This document shows, piece by piece, positions 11,132-21,835 of a stretch of DNA of 64,000 bases (its first letter is position 1; every line of letters starts with the position of its first letter). Both the position numbers and the translations under genes were made by a program. The notes under the pieces were generated by a model. The model saw only the letters and a program-made list of their open reading frames with translations. It was not told the origin of the DNA and ran no database searches. The DNA lies in the NCBI GenBank assembly GCA_029582165.1, contig CM055870.1, forward strand, positions 52,111,213-52,175,212, in the 5' to 3' direction. This stretch comes from Portulaca oleracea (lineage: Eukaryota > Streptophyta > Magnoliopsida > Caryophyllales > Portulacaceae).

Positions 11132-14100
11132 ATGCATCGCAGAGGTCGTAGAAATCCCCCTCTTCCTCATGCGGCGGCATGGCCTCACGAGATGTCTTCG
11201 AGGTGCAATTTTATTCCGGGTGCAAATGCTGACCCTTCGGATCTCACTATCCAATCTTGGAAGCATGCTTGGTTCTACCGTTCCCATGGCAAGGTAACCT
11301 GTCGAAAACTCCTCTTTTGATGCTTAATTTAATAATGAAAAAGTGAGCAAGCACGAATTTTATTTTTTTCATGTCTTGTCGATTTTATCATTTTAAGCAT
11401 GCAATGAATTGATATATATGCATGTCCGTATGATGTCCTTTTGTTTATTCGCAATCCTTTGTTTGTGAGACGGACAAAACCCAACCCATACTCGGCCCAG
11501 AGGAAACAAAAGGGAAACCCGGCCCATTCTGACAAGGAAAACCCGCGCGGGTTTCTGGCCCAACAACCCCGAAAGAGAAGAAAAATTGGGCCTGGAAGTG
11601 CGGCCCATTAGCAGGCTTAAAACCCATGCGGGTTTTAGCTCTGCTGGGCCGGCTCATTTGGGCCGACATTTTTTTCTCTCTCTTTTTTTTACCCTTTTTA
11701 TTTCTTAATTCCTTTGTTTTGCGGGCCATGGCTATGAGCCCAGTGTCGGTGCTGGGTCCAGCTAGGGTCCGAAAGACTATGCCTTTAGTCAATGCAATAG
11801 GTGAGCCCCCGACTTTAATTTTGTCCTTTCCCGTTTTTGCCATTAGGAGGACAATCTGAAAACCCTCGGTGTCCTAAGGGATCTCCTTAAGGTAGCTGAT
11901 TCAATTTCCGGGGATTTCGTTAGCAACACCCTTACTGCGGCAGGACTCATGCCGTTCTGGAAAGCCTGGTGGCTTGGAAAGGTTGTACATTTCGCGTGAT
12001 AGGCCGCGCTATGGCGGAAAGGTTTTGGGACACAACCAACTCCTTCCATCTACCTGTGGGTGAGATGACGATTACCCCCACAGATTTCGTTATGATCACT
12101 GGTCTCCCTTAGGGCGGGCGTGACATAGTCTTCAATGCCGAGATCCCGCCAATGGTTCTGGACTTGCTGGGTCCAGTGTCAACGCATTTAGGCCTAGGTC
12201 AGGGCCTATCCAATCTCGCATATGCGCACTTCAAGGCGGCCATTCGTGACGCCAACTTTCAAAATTTGCCTGAAGATCAACGCCACTTTATCTTCTTCGC
12301 TTATGTTATTTCCGCCACTCTTTTTTCCAATCGGGGAGATAATATCACTTTGACTTGGTTCCGGAATCTCCTGGACTTGAACGAGGTTCGGAAATTGAAT
12401 TGGGGCAAGGCTCCATATGCGAATTTCCTCCTCTGGCTTCGTCACGGTGTCAGACTAACGCTGGATGATGATCCAGTCTACCTCCACGAGTCTCATACCC
12501 GCTTTCAGTACGGTCCTGCTTTGTGGAAGGTGCTCGAGGTATGTACCCGAGACTCTTCTCCTTGCAGTTTTGCTACTCTTTCGCTATTTCTTTTTGACTT
12601 TATATTCATGCAGTCATGGGCATACGAGTATATCCTGTCCTTGGGCATTCACTCCAAGAGAAATAGGACGGTCCCAGCTGCTGAACGCTGGACTGCTGAG
12701 GGTATTCAAGGGAAGAAATTCCAGCTGGGCAGCCTTGACCATATCCGTCGCGCATTGGATGATCTCACCCCGGTATTTCTTCATGCTTGGCATCTTTATA
12801 TATATCTTTTTTACCTCCACTCTTGAAATGGCTCTCTATCTTTCACAGGACCACGTGAACTGGCGTCCATGGGCGGGGTTTGATTTGAGTGGATTGCCCA
12901 CCCTTTTGCAACAAGTGGAGCACGATACTCGCCTTCGCATCCTGATGGAGGGACCCTCGGGCTTCATATAGTACCTGGGGGAGAGAGCTACGAGGCAGAT
13001 CCTAGGCGGATATCTTGGCCTCATACCCCAGGATCCTCCAGAGCATATGTTCGAGCATTGGCGCGTCGCTCCGGACGTCTTGGAAGATTGGATTCGCGGT
13101 CGAGATTTCGACAACTTCGTGCATGACGTTCCACAGGAGCATTTTAATGAGGAATTCCAACGCTACTTGAGCCGTCTAGCGCCCCGAGTGGTAGGTATTT
13201 CTCACTTTATTTATGTTGTGCTTTTGACCGGCTCCTAACCATAAAGTCTTGTAGTTGGGGCCCTATGCTATGGCTGCTGAGGTGGAGGCCCAACCGGCGG
13301 GGAGAAAGATCGGCGGTTTCTTGGATGTTGAGACTAACAGTCAGTGCTCTGCACTCCAAGAGTTTGATCGGAAACCGGTAATCCCTCATCTCTTGTTGCT
13401 TCTTTTTACCTCATGTGCCACTTATGCATGTGTAACCTTTGTTCTCATTGCCTTTCAGCCACGATGGTCTGTCTTCAGGAAAATGACCAAAGAATGGAGT
13501 ACTATGTTGAAGCACGTCAATCGGTCATTTACTGGCTCAGGAAGATATCATGGGAATACCGCCGGACGAGCTGACATGGAGGCTAACGCTGAGTCTGTTC
13601 CTCATACTGAGCCCCCCTCCTCCCCCCCCCCCCCGGTCGTTCTTCGGCAGGGGAATATTCTTCCCGTGGCTGATCTCGGGAAGAGGTTGGTGGGTCATCC
13701 CGTCCTCCCTTAGCAGCTGTGCCGGAGGGTCGTGGTAAAGACATCATGGTCGAGGGTCATCATTCCACAGGGTCACATTGTAGCGGATTTGATAGCAGAG
13801 GTCGTCGACCTATGGGCGAAGACATGGCTCAGATGTCCCTGGAAGAACATCCTGGCCAAGGGGATTCACATCACAGCATTGGGTATGGTGGCGATACCCA
13901 GCCTCCTTCTTATTGGGTAGAGGATGCTTCAGAATCGAGTGCTACCAACCGGCCTTCTCACTCCCGTCGTACTCCAGCTTCAGTGCGTTCTGCTCGTCGT
14001 GGTCGAGAGATTGTGGTGAGGGACCATGACTCAGGTGCATTCGTAGGGTATCCTGGCGGTCAGGCCCTAGCGGATGACGCTACCTCACGCCCTGCACCAT

Positions 14101-14192
14101 ACGACGTTTCCTCCTTTGGTTCTGGCTCTTACTCTGCTAGATGGCCAGTCCCGACTCCTGGAATGGGTCCTTCATGGCCTGCGGATACGTAA
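11132..14192 (+). pseudogene. Plant mobile domain (PMD, MAIN-like) gene inside the retrotransposon
   Basis: A six-exon gene antisense to its host element. Exons as I read them: 11132-11293, 11847-12538, 12614-12772, 12849-13190, 13255-13377 and 13459 onward; every intron is GT...AG. Key PMD signatures are F-H-L-P-V-G-E-M-T-I-T-P-T-D-F and V-M-I-T-G-L-P in exon 2, Y-G-P-A-L-W-K at its end, and S-W-A-Y-E-Y-I at the start of exon 3. The last exon encodes a Ser/Gly/Pro-rich low-complexity tail. Breaks: a frameshift near 11995, TAG at 12110-12112, TAG at 12969-12971, and a stop near 13711 after which a second frame continues to 14192. PMD proteins related to MAIN/MAIL1 act in transposon silencing and genome stability in plants, and PMD genes are known to be carried by Tat-type retrotransposons and MULEs. 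It was probably once functional; this copy looks dead. Confidence 0.75.
11538..11636. repeat. Palindrome pair inside PMD intron 1
   Basis: Two more palindromes of the same family at about 11538 and 11619 (spacing 81) with GGCCCA/GGGCC words around them. They lie in the first intron (11294-11846). Confidence 0.65.
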
Positions 14193-14555
14193 GAGTGGTC
14201 TGCACCCCAGCACTCTTGGCTAGGAGGATCTACCTCTTCTGGTTGGCCAACCCCCGGTTATGGAACTGGTCCTGTATGGCCTACCCCTTCTTTTGAGTGG
14301 CGTGTTCCTAACCATTCATGGCTAGCTGGTTCACGGGAGCATTCCATTTCGTCACCGTCGAGCGTGCATCCTTCCGAAGTTCCTATGCCATGCAGATAGC
14401 GCGCCTGGTTCTGACTACTACTCCTGGGACACCTATTTTGGTACAGTTGGCGCTTCTAACATTGGGACTTCTCATGCTGGTGCTGACCTGATTAAGGACA
14501 ACGGCGATTCGGGCTCCCTGTGGTGATCAAACCAATGACAAGCATGACTCTATGC

Positions 14556-14606
<51 letters not shown>

Positions 14607-14960
14607 GCAAGGCGAATTTGTACTACTTTGTTTTATTTTAATGCAAGACTTTTATGCATTTTATTTCTTATTTTATATGCAAGACTTGGTGAACACACAA
14701 CTTTATCTTATTGATGCATTGAACGACTCTTTACATGACGGGATTAATCCCCAACTTAATCCCGCTTCCCCAAAAAGAAAAAGAAAATAAAAAGAAAACA
14801 AAACTTAAGTGTCAGAGTAAACTCGACAAAAATTTCAGAACCGAGCATCATTGAGTCAAGATCCGAAACATTAAAAATACACAAACGGGCCAATTTGATT
14901 CCATAGCCCAAATACAATCAGAGGCGGGTGGGCCGAATTGCGGAAAGGCGGCCCATATTT
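14193..14960. other. Retrotransposon internal sequence with an (ATT)n microsatellite
   Basis: The first part still looks like degenerate coding sequence of the PMD tail (Ser/Trp/Pro rich). An (ATT)n run of about 48 bases lies at 14558-14606. The rest is AT rich with no motif recognised. Confidence 0.6.
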
Positions 14961-14964
14961 TCTG

Positions 14965-15059
14965 AAAGCCCGCGCGAGCTTTTTCCTCAGCAGGCCCGAG
15001 CCTTGGGTCTGGGCGAGCGCGAACGCGGTCCTGGACACATCAAAACCCACGCGGGTTTT
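14965..15059. promoter_or_regulatory. Palindrome pair upstream of the DUF7745-like gene
   Basis: AAAGCCCGCGCGAGCTTT at about 14965 and AAAACCCACGCGGGTTTT at about 15042, spacing 77, with GGCCC words nearby, about 125-220 bases upstream of a + strand TATA box at 15184. Confidence 0.55.
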
Positions 15060-15183
15060 GATTTTATTTCCCCTTTTTTTTCACTAGCCCTTGCTTGATG
15101 GGCTGAAATCATGGGATATGGAGGGCAACGGCTATGTGATCGTTGCTGGTTGTATTTCTCCATTTTGAGCTTGAATGGAGGTG

Positions 15184-15191
15184 TATAAATA
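15184..15191 (+). promoter_or_regulatory. TATA box of the DUF7745-like gene
   Basis: TATAAATA followed by CCCC, 92 bases before the ATG. It is the same core (TATAAATACCCC) as the LTR promoter, which suggests that one promoter module was duplicated within the element. Confidence 0.6.
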
Positions 15192-15282
15192 CCCCATGTT
15201 ATGCATGTAATCATCACTCCTCATCATCACTTCAAAGTCTTCTTCACATATTCAAAAACACAAAGAACATCCCCCTATTCTC

Positions 15283-16740
15283 ATGGCTTTCGAGAAGAAA
15301 CTTGCAATTTGGATGAGCACCTTGTCCAAGGAAGAAAAGAAAGAGCTCGGAAGATACAAACTGACGAGCTTGTTGAGTCTTCGACAAGCAAGGATTAACA
15401 ACGATTTTCTCTGTGCGGCGGAGACTTTTTGGGATTCGAAAATGCATGCCTTTCGCTTCGCGTGGAAGGAATTTTGTCCGCTCCCGGAGGAATGGTCCTC
15501 GATCTTAGGGATAAATCATTTTGCTCGGCCAACGTCGCCTCCCATACCAATGGACACCCCCAAGCAATACAAGGAGCTCTTATGTCTTCCGTCTCGGGTC
15601 GTCGGGAGTGCAATATTCGGCGAAAAAGTACACTTCCAAACTATAGTCGAATATTTTCAATCTCCTGATACTTTGGAATATGGTCCTGTGATACAAGTGC
15701 GAGCGCTCGTATTATGTCTCCTTGGCGAGTTTTGCTTTTATCATGGCGACAAAAGAACCGGACCGGCGAATTTAATTCAAATCATCGACGACATGTCCCG
15801 AGGCTACAATCCCGTGCCCCTAATGTTAGCGGAAACCATGATGGGCTTGGACGATCCGAATCCAGAACATGACTTTCGAGGGAGCCCGTTGCTATTTCAG
15901 GTATCCTTTCTGCCACTATCTGCTTTTTTTCTTTTATGCCCCTATTGTTTACAAAACCCGCGCGGGTTTTCCCTTTTTTTTTAGTTTGGGAGAGTTGGTA
16001 TGCAATTCTAACCCTGGCTAACTGTTGGACAGATCTGGTTAATGGAGCACTTGGGCCTCATCGAAGAGCCCCGGACTTCATCAGCGTTGGCGAACTATTG
16101 TCAGAGAAAGAGAAAGTATAACGACCACCGCTCGATAACGGAATGGATTGCGTTCTTGAAGAAGCCTCGAGAAATCGTATGGTGGATCGAATGGTGGCAC
16201 GTTTCTGAGTATGTGACCCATGATCTTCGTAATGCTTATGTGTGTCTCGCCGGCTTGACGTACATGACATTTTATTTCCCGGCGCTAGTGAAGCGCCAAA
16301 TGTGCCGCAAGCAGGACATTCCTGAGCTTCTGTGTGACACCCCTGATCAATTGATGCTTTGAAGTTCGATGATCGAGTCATGGCTGAAGTATTGGGAGAG
16401 CAGACCAACTCTCAAATCTCCGCCAAAAATACATGTGTCTTATATCGCCGATGCTGGTTATCATGGATGGTTGATTGCTGCTATTGATTCTCGTCGTGCT
16501 GGGGAAGCGAGACGAAGGCAAGCACCTGTGAAGGAAAGGTTGGGTCCTCGTACCTCAGTAAAAGACCTTCTTGGCGCAAGAGACTCAGTGAAAGATAGAC
16601 TTGGTCCGAGAGTGGAGGCACGAAAATCAGGCAGGCGGGCCTATAAGCCCAAAGACAAAGAAAAAGCTCTTAATGAACCTAGAGACATGGAGACCGACCA
16701 TGAGATGACTGGCGATGTAGAAAAAGTGAAGCAAGATTAG
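15283..16740 (+). pseudogene. DUF7745-like gene, two exons, one in-frame TGA
   Basis: The second antisense gene of the retrotransposon. Exon 1 is 15283-15900, the intron (GT...AG) 15901-16032, exon 2 16033-16740. Exon 1 has motifs I associate with DUF7745-type plant proteins found near retroelements: F-W-D-S then F-R-F, F-C-P-L-P-E-E-W, and L-A-E-T-M-M-G-L-D. Exon 2 is Trp rich (V-W-W-I-E-W-W) and ends in a charged tail with three K-D/E-R-L-G-like repeats. A TGA at 16360-16362 interrupts exon 2, but the same frame continues open for 125 more codons to a TAG at 16738. This is therefore a single lesion (possibly an old Trp codon) in an otherwise intact gene. A palindrome copy lies in the intron at about 15953. 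The function of the family is unknown. Confidence 0.6.
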
Positions 16741-16849
16741 AAGATGGATGGAATGAAGGAACTGAAACTGCTTTGCCATAATAGTCTTTTATTTAATTAT
16801 ACCTTTTGAATTTTCTTATGTTACAAATATTGTACTTGCATTTTCAATC

Positions 16850-16855
16850 AATAAA
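16850..16855 (+). terminator. Possible polyadenylation signal of the DUF7745-like gene
   Basis: AATAAA about 110 bases after the final stop, in the 234-base gap between this gene and the convergent pol fragment. Confidence 0.4.
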
Positions 16856-16974
16856 GGAAAAATATTTGTTCACAAATATTGTTTTCTGGCAAAATTTATT
16901 TCCCTTAAGTACATGAGCATTTATTAAATACATCCCAAGTGTCTGAAAATTAGTTTTCCAGTTGCTTGGTTATA

Positions 16975-18402
16975 TTAAACATAGTATCGCTTGAGTTGAT
17001 CCAAATTTGTGGGCTGAATTGTATCTTCTCCATCCATGGTAGCGAGCCGAGCTGCCCCTCCTGGCAAAATATCCTTAATCATGTAGGGACCCTTCCAATT
17101 AGGTGCGAATTTTCCCCTTGGATCCTGTATAGGTGCCCTCATCTCTTTAAGCACCAAATCGCCTGCTTGTAGTGAACGACTTTTCACCTTCTTATTAAAA
17201 GCTCGAGTGATCCTATTTTGGTATACTTGCACATTATGTAATGCTCTTAATCGCCTTTCATCCATCAACATCAACTCCTCGAACCTTGCCCTAGCCCATT
17301 CTGCTTCTGGCAACTGACTCTCGGCCATTATTCGTAACGAAGGGATCGCTACTTCAATTGGTAGGACTGCTTCCATCCCATATACCAAGGAATACGGTGT
17401 TGCCCCCGTAGCAGTTTGTATAGAGGTTCGGTATCCCCATAGGGCAAATGCTAATTTATTTGGCCAATCCTTGTAAGTGACAACCATCTTCTTGATAATC
17501 CCTGACACCGTCTTATTGGCCGCTTCCACAGCTCCATTGGCTTGAGGCCGGTATGGCGAAGACTGGTGATGTTGGATTTTGTAAATGGCGAGCACGGCTT
17601 CCACTTCCTTCCGAAAATGGCTTCTGTTGTCACTAATGATCTCATGAGGCACTCCGTATCGACATATGATGTTTTGAAGAATGAATTTGGCCACGTGTTT
17701 GGATGTGAGTTTGGCAAAAGAGGCCGCCTTCACCCACTTAGTGAAGTAGTCGATGGCGACCAATATGTACTCATGTCCTCCTGTTCCGATTGGGTGTATC
17801 TTGCTAATGATGTCAATACCCCACACTGAAAATGGCCATGGAGATGTCAAAGTAGTCAGGTATGACGGGGGTTGATGCTGTAGGTTGACATATTCTTGGC
17901 ATTTGTGGCATTTTCGAACGAACTCTAAGCAATCTGCCTCCATAGTGGTCCAATAGTAACCAACCATTTGAATCTTCTTTGCTAACATTCGTCCATTCAT
18001 GTGGGGACCGCACTCTCCTCCATGTACAGTAGTCATGATCTCCTTGGCACTCTTAGCGTCAATGCACAACAAATTAATGCTCGTAGGTGACTTTTTGTAA
18101 AGTCGATCTTGGATTAAGCAGTATTGTGCTGCTAAATACCTGACCGCTCGCTGTCCTCGAACATCCAACTCAGCTGGATATTTACCTTTCCGCAAAAAGT
18201 TGTATATGTCATGGAACCATTCCTCAGTTTCTTCCTCTTGTGTTTCCAAGTGGCAAACATATGCCGGTTCAGACTATCGCTCCACTATTACCGGTAATTG
18301 AAGCGTGCCTGATGGTATGGATATCATTGTAGACAACTTGGTTAAGGCGTCAGCTAATTCAATGGCTCACTTTGTGGCTTGTTCAAAGATCGACAATATG
18401 GA
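16975..18402 (-). pseudogene. Ty3/gypsy pol fragment: RNase H tail and integrase
   Basis: A - strand frame open from 18249 to 16975 (about 424 codons) encodes a nearly whole retrotransposon integrase, which would join element cDNA to host DNA in the nucleus. Visible parts: the HHCC zinc-binding region (H-G-G-E-C-G-P-H ... C-H-K-C); the catalytic triad in W-G-I-D, I-S-D-N and N-G-A-V-E-A-A-N; and the C-terminal G-P-Y motif. One core residue is unusual: the Gly after S-D-N is Arg. Upstream (18250-18402) the same frame reads as the end of RNase H (E-L-A-D-A-L-T-K-L) with two stops. The start at 18249 is a TTG, not a true initiator; the fragment is a truncated polyprotein. It stops abruptly at about 18402 next to a small inverted-repeat element. 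Confidence 0.87.
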
Positions 18403-18403
18403 T

Positions 18404-18745
18404 TAAATCCCAAATTTAGAGATTATTTATCAAAATATCCCAAACTTCAGTTTTGACATGAATATCTCAAACTTTGGGGGTGATATTTATTAGCAGTCAA
18501 ATACCGAATTAACATCAACTACACTCAATTTTTTAATATAGCGGTATTTTTTGGGGGTGATATGTTGAATGAAAGTGTGTTTAATCAAAACAAAACAACA
18601 ACTACATTATAGAAAAATTTGAGTATAATTGATGTTAATTTAATGTTGGACCACTGACAAGTGACAAATACCACTCCAAAATTGGAATATTCGTATAAAA
18701 AATACTCGAGATATTCCGTAAACAGTCCCCGAAATTGAGGATTTT
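18404..18745. mobile_element. Small inverted-repeat element (MITE-like)
   Basis: About 40 bases at each end are imperfect inverted copies: AAATCCCAAATTTAGAG on the left against AAAATCCTCAATTTC when the right end is reverse-complemented, with a shared GATATT further in. It is AT rich, has no gene, and resembles small MULE-type derivatives. No certain target duplication was found. Confidence 0.4.
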
Positions 18746-19024
18746 AGAACCTAAGAAATCAAATAAAAAAAGAATATATTTTGAAATGGATGGAATATTC
18801 AATTTATTTATTTATTCGTTTTTTATGTTAGAAAGAGTCAATGAGATGGTCTTTTTTATAAAATAAAAAAAGAGAAATTAGTTTGTTTTTCCTCCAAATT
18901 ATAATTTTAAAATTGAAACCCAAGCAAACCAAATCCTCTGCCCATCTTTCTTCTGAAATGATGACGACAATGAACGACATTTCCACTTGGCTTTCCCCAC
19001 AATCTACACTGCGTCTCTCCGCCA

Positions 19025-19026
<2 letters not shown>

Positions 19027-19066
<40 letters not shown>
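19027..19066 (+). repeat. (CT)n microsatellite upstream of the S40 gene
   Basis: About 20 CT repeats followed by a long pyrimidine-rich tract, upstream of the TATA box at 19117. CT-rich tracts near the start of transcription are common in plant genes. Confidence 0.9.
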
Positions 19067-19070
<4 letters not shown>

Positions 19071-19116
19071 CTTTCTCCCTCCGTCCTTATCCTTTCCCTC
19101 TCTCCTCGTCCTTTCC

Positions 19117-19123
19117 TATAAAA
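19117..19123 (+). promoter_or_regulatory. TATA box of the S40-like gene
   Basis: TATAAAA, 102 bases before the ATG. A start about 30 bases downstream would leave a leader of about 70 bases rich in C and T. Confidence 0.6.
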
Positions 19124-19218
19124 CCCCTCCCCCCCTCTCCATTTTCTTACGCTTCTCTTTCTCTCTCCTCAATCAAATCCCCATTCACATTCTCTCTTCT
19201 TCAAATCTTCCCTCAAAA

Positions 19219-19785
19219 ATGGAGATCAGCAACTTCCGTCACCGGAGCACCGCCTCCTCCGACCGCTTCCTCGGCCTCTTCTCCTCCCCCTCCGCCACCT
19301 CCGCCTCCTCCTCCATTCTTTCCGGCCACGAGCTCCACGAGTCCGACATCTTCTGGACTGCCGACGACTCCTCCGGCCGCGGATCCACCTCTCCACTCTC
19401 CCGCCGCAAGCTAGGGTTCCGGCGAGAGGACAGCTCCGGCATCCTCGCCGCGATCGACGGCGACGACGACCGGAATCACTCCTCCGCGACGCCTTTCCGG
19501 CCGATTCCGAAGCCGCAGGCTCAGCCGGCTCCGGCGAGGAAGTTCCGGAACTCGGCGCCGATCAAAGTGCCGCCGCCGATGATGAGGCCGAGGAAGTTCG
19601 ATCGATTCGGCGACGTGGAGGATGACGACAGCGATGACGACGAGATGCTGCCGCCGCACGAGATCGTAGCGATGAAGTTGAAAGCGACGTCGTCGGTGCT
19701 GGAAGGAGTCGGGAGGACATTGAAGGGGAGAGATCTGAGGCAGGTACGCAATGCAGTGTGGCAGCAAACTGGATTTCTTGATTAA
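19219..19785 (+). CDS. Senescence regulator S40-like protein (DUF584)
   Basis: A single-exon gene of 188 residues, the usual size for plant S40 proteins. The N-terminal half has the R-F-L-G-L-F and E-L-H-E-S-D-I-F-W motifs. The C-terminal half has the family hallmark: L-P-P-H-E-I-V-A, then S-S-V-L-E-G-V-G-R-T-L-K-G-R-D-L, then R-N-A-V-W-Q-Q-T-G-F-L-D at the very end. The middle is rich in Pro and Arg with an acidic D/E run. S40 proteins are small, probably nuclear factors linked to leaf senescence and stress; their biochemical role is not settled. The same frame extends 112 codons upstream, but that stretch is a CT microsatellite and pyrimidine tract and includes the TATA box, so I start at M-E-I-S-N. 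GC content is high compared with its AT-rich surroundings. This is the only clear ordinary host protein gene in the window. Confidence 0.92.
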   Translation: MEISNFRHRSTASSDRFLGLFSSPSATSASSSILSGHELHESDIFWTADDSSGRGSTSPLSRRKLGFRREDSSGILAAIDGDDDRNHSSATPFRPIPKPQAQPAPARKFRNSAPIKVPPPMMRPRKFDRFGDVEDDDSDDDEMLPPHEIVAMKLKATSSVLEGVGRTLKGRDLRQVRNAVWQQTGFLD

Positions 19786-20788
19786 TAATCGATTCAATTG
19801 GTATTGGTATTTTTAGTTAGGGATTCAAATTTCAACTATTATGGATGTGGATGTGGAAGTACTTGTGTTTTTGTCAGTACTTTCATCGTCACTGAGAAAT
19901 TGTGAGGGGCAAAAAAGCAGAGTATGTGTAGATTTTTGCTTTGAAGGGGTATAATTGGTGCAACATGTGTATTATTTATCATAGTTGCGGATTCAGTAAA
20001 TTTTTTTGGTTGAAATCCGGTTTGTAATTCGAACACTTTGTCCAATGTTTTCGTTCGAATCATCAATGTCCCTGCTCTGTGAATTGTTGATTTGTTGTTG
20101 CAGTGAGAAATGTTTGTGAATTTGGTTCAATAATTTGGGGTTCAGTTGTTGTGAATTGTGACTGATGATGGAAGAAAATGCATGATGATTGAGGTTCGTT
20201 AAAGGTCACATCAAAGTTGCAGGTTTTTTCTATTTCTTTTACTTGAATGAATGTGTAAAATTGTGTAGAAATTCATCAACTGGTAATCTGGTACAGAGAG
20301 GTTCCGTCCAAAGCGGGATATCTTCCTGTTTTGTAGAGATTGGAGTGGAGTGTTGGGGATACATATACTCTACTCAAGCAACCACCCTTTGCCCTGCATT
20401 TTCAATTCTTATCCACATTATTTCTACTTTTTTTTTTTAAAAAAAAATTAGATTCTTGTAGGCACATTATTTCCACCTTTTTCATAAAAAAAACCATTTA
20501 CAATAGAAGATATTTTTTGATGAGTTTTGCAGCCATGGTCAAAGTTGGGGTTGGAGTAAATTTGGTTTCATGTCAAAATTTGATATTTGGATGATTTTTT
20601 CAAGTCAAATTGACCCGGACAATTTGAACGGAGTTAAATTCGAATCAAAATCAAGTTCGGATGACAGAAAAAGGAGAAATATTTTGTCTCAATCAATTTG
20701 GTCGATGTTAAAATTTGGACAAAACCAAATTTTTTTCGGATCGGACAAATTTCGCCCGGGGGAGTCTTGTACAGATATTTAGCAAAAT
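19786..20788. other. 3' flank of the S40-like gene, no further gene
   Basis: AT-rich sequence that should hold the 3' untranslated region. From about 20540 to 20770 there are GGACAATTTG/TCGGACAAATT words like those in the small hAT elements at 22671 and 28353, perhaps an old fragment of that family. Confidence 0.4.
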
Positions 20789-20791
20789 TTA

Positions 20792-21835
20792 GGGGGTGTT
20801 TGGTGCCCGGTTTTTTTGGAGAAAATGGCTTTTTGGAGGATTTTTGACTTTTTGACTAGCTTTTTCCCCCAAAAAGCCAAATTGTAAAAAGCTTTTGTCG
20901 TGTAAAAAAGTACACATAAACAGGATGACCAGTATATTTTTTTGTAAAAGAATAGAAATACGATACCTCAAAGTAGGACAATCACCGCGTCAACCACCAG
21001 CTGAATTGGTCTGAGTGCGTTATTGTCCAATACCCTCAAAGTTCAGTGTATTAGAGTCCAAGAAAAAAGTTCAGAGTATTATTGTCCAATACCCCTAAAG
21101 TTCAGTGTATTATCATCCAATAATCCTATTTTAAATTACCATATTGACCAATTAATTCACAAAAATTACAAAAAATTACCGTCAAATAAAATGATTTAGG
21201 CTTAGTTCTTTTAATTGTTATCTCATCCCTCACTACAATTCACCGCAACACAAAAAAACGTCTGCTTCGCCGTCTGCCTTCTCCAAGCACGCTACATTTC
21301 TTCAAGTTAATTATCATGTATTTCACAAAGTTAATTTATGTATGATGATACTTATGTTCAAAATCTCCTAGTTCATTTGCTTTTCCTATTAATTTGGATA
21401 AGAGACTCGTATTGTCATTATAGTTTATGTTGATAATGTAATTACTACTTGATTATACATATACTTATTGTTTACAATAATATTATTTCTACAAATTAAT
21501 TATAAATATCTACATTAAATTGTAGAAGTACATCGGGATTTAAAAAAACTAAAAATGAATATAAATCATAATGTTAAACCTAAAAGTGAATTATAATATG
21601 GACGAAAAAACCTAAAAATAAATTTTAAAAAGTCATAATGTTTAAAAACCTAAAATAAAGTCATGGGTAGAATTGGAAATTAGGAGAAAAAGTCATCATA
21701 CAAACTTCAAACTCAACCAAACACTTTTTTATATAAACAGCTGACAAAAATAGCTAATAATACAGCTAAAAGTCAAACAACTAATTAAATAGCTAACAGT
21801 TACAAACAGCCAACCGCTGAGCACCAAACGCCTCC
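20792..21835. mobile_element. PIF/Harbinger-like non-autonomous element (1.04 kb)
   Basis: The left end is GGGGGTGTTTGGTGC and the right end, reverse-complemented, is GGAGGCGTTTGGTGC. Flanking trinucleotides are TTA on the left and TTG on the right, close to the TTA/TAA duplication of PIF/Harbinger elements. A threefold repeat of a TTGTCCAATACCC-type motif at about 21021-21127 suggests another small repeat nested inside. No transposase. Confidence 0.65.

Larger units (their letters stand above)
8245..18402 (-). mobile_element. 5'-truncated Tat/Ogre-like Ty3/gypsy retrotransposon with antisense genes
   Basis: Read on the - strand the order is: pol fragment (18402-16975), an antisense DUF7745-like gene, an antisense PMD gene, a minisatellite, a polypurine tract (9805-9790) and the 3' LTR (9789-8245). 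Extra genes in antisense orientation between pol and the 3' LTR are a known habit of the Tat lineage of plant Ty3/gypsy elements. The 5' LTR, gag, protease and most of reverse transcriptase are missing, so no target duplication can be scored. A second, complete but coding-free relative lies at 52855-63958. Confidence 0.8.

Noticed and set aside
13719..14192. A separate 157-residue gene after the PMD exons
   Set aside because: Low-complexity Ser/Gly/Pro-rich sequence in continuity with the last PMD exon; best read as the frameshifted tail of that gene.
11132..16740. Link between the CUA-anticodon tRNA and the TAG codons in the PMD gene
   Set aside because: The PMD gene also has a frameshift, and the other antisense gene is stopped by TGA, which CUA would not read. 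There is no evidence for recoding.
18883..19218. N-terminal extension of the S40 frame by 112 codons
   Set aside because: It covers a CT microsatellite, a pyrimidine tract and the TATA box; the 188-residue form has the usual family length.
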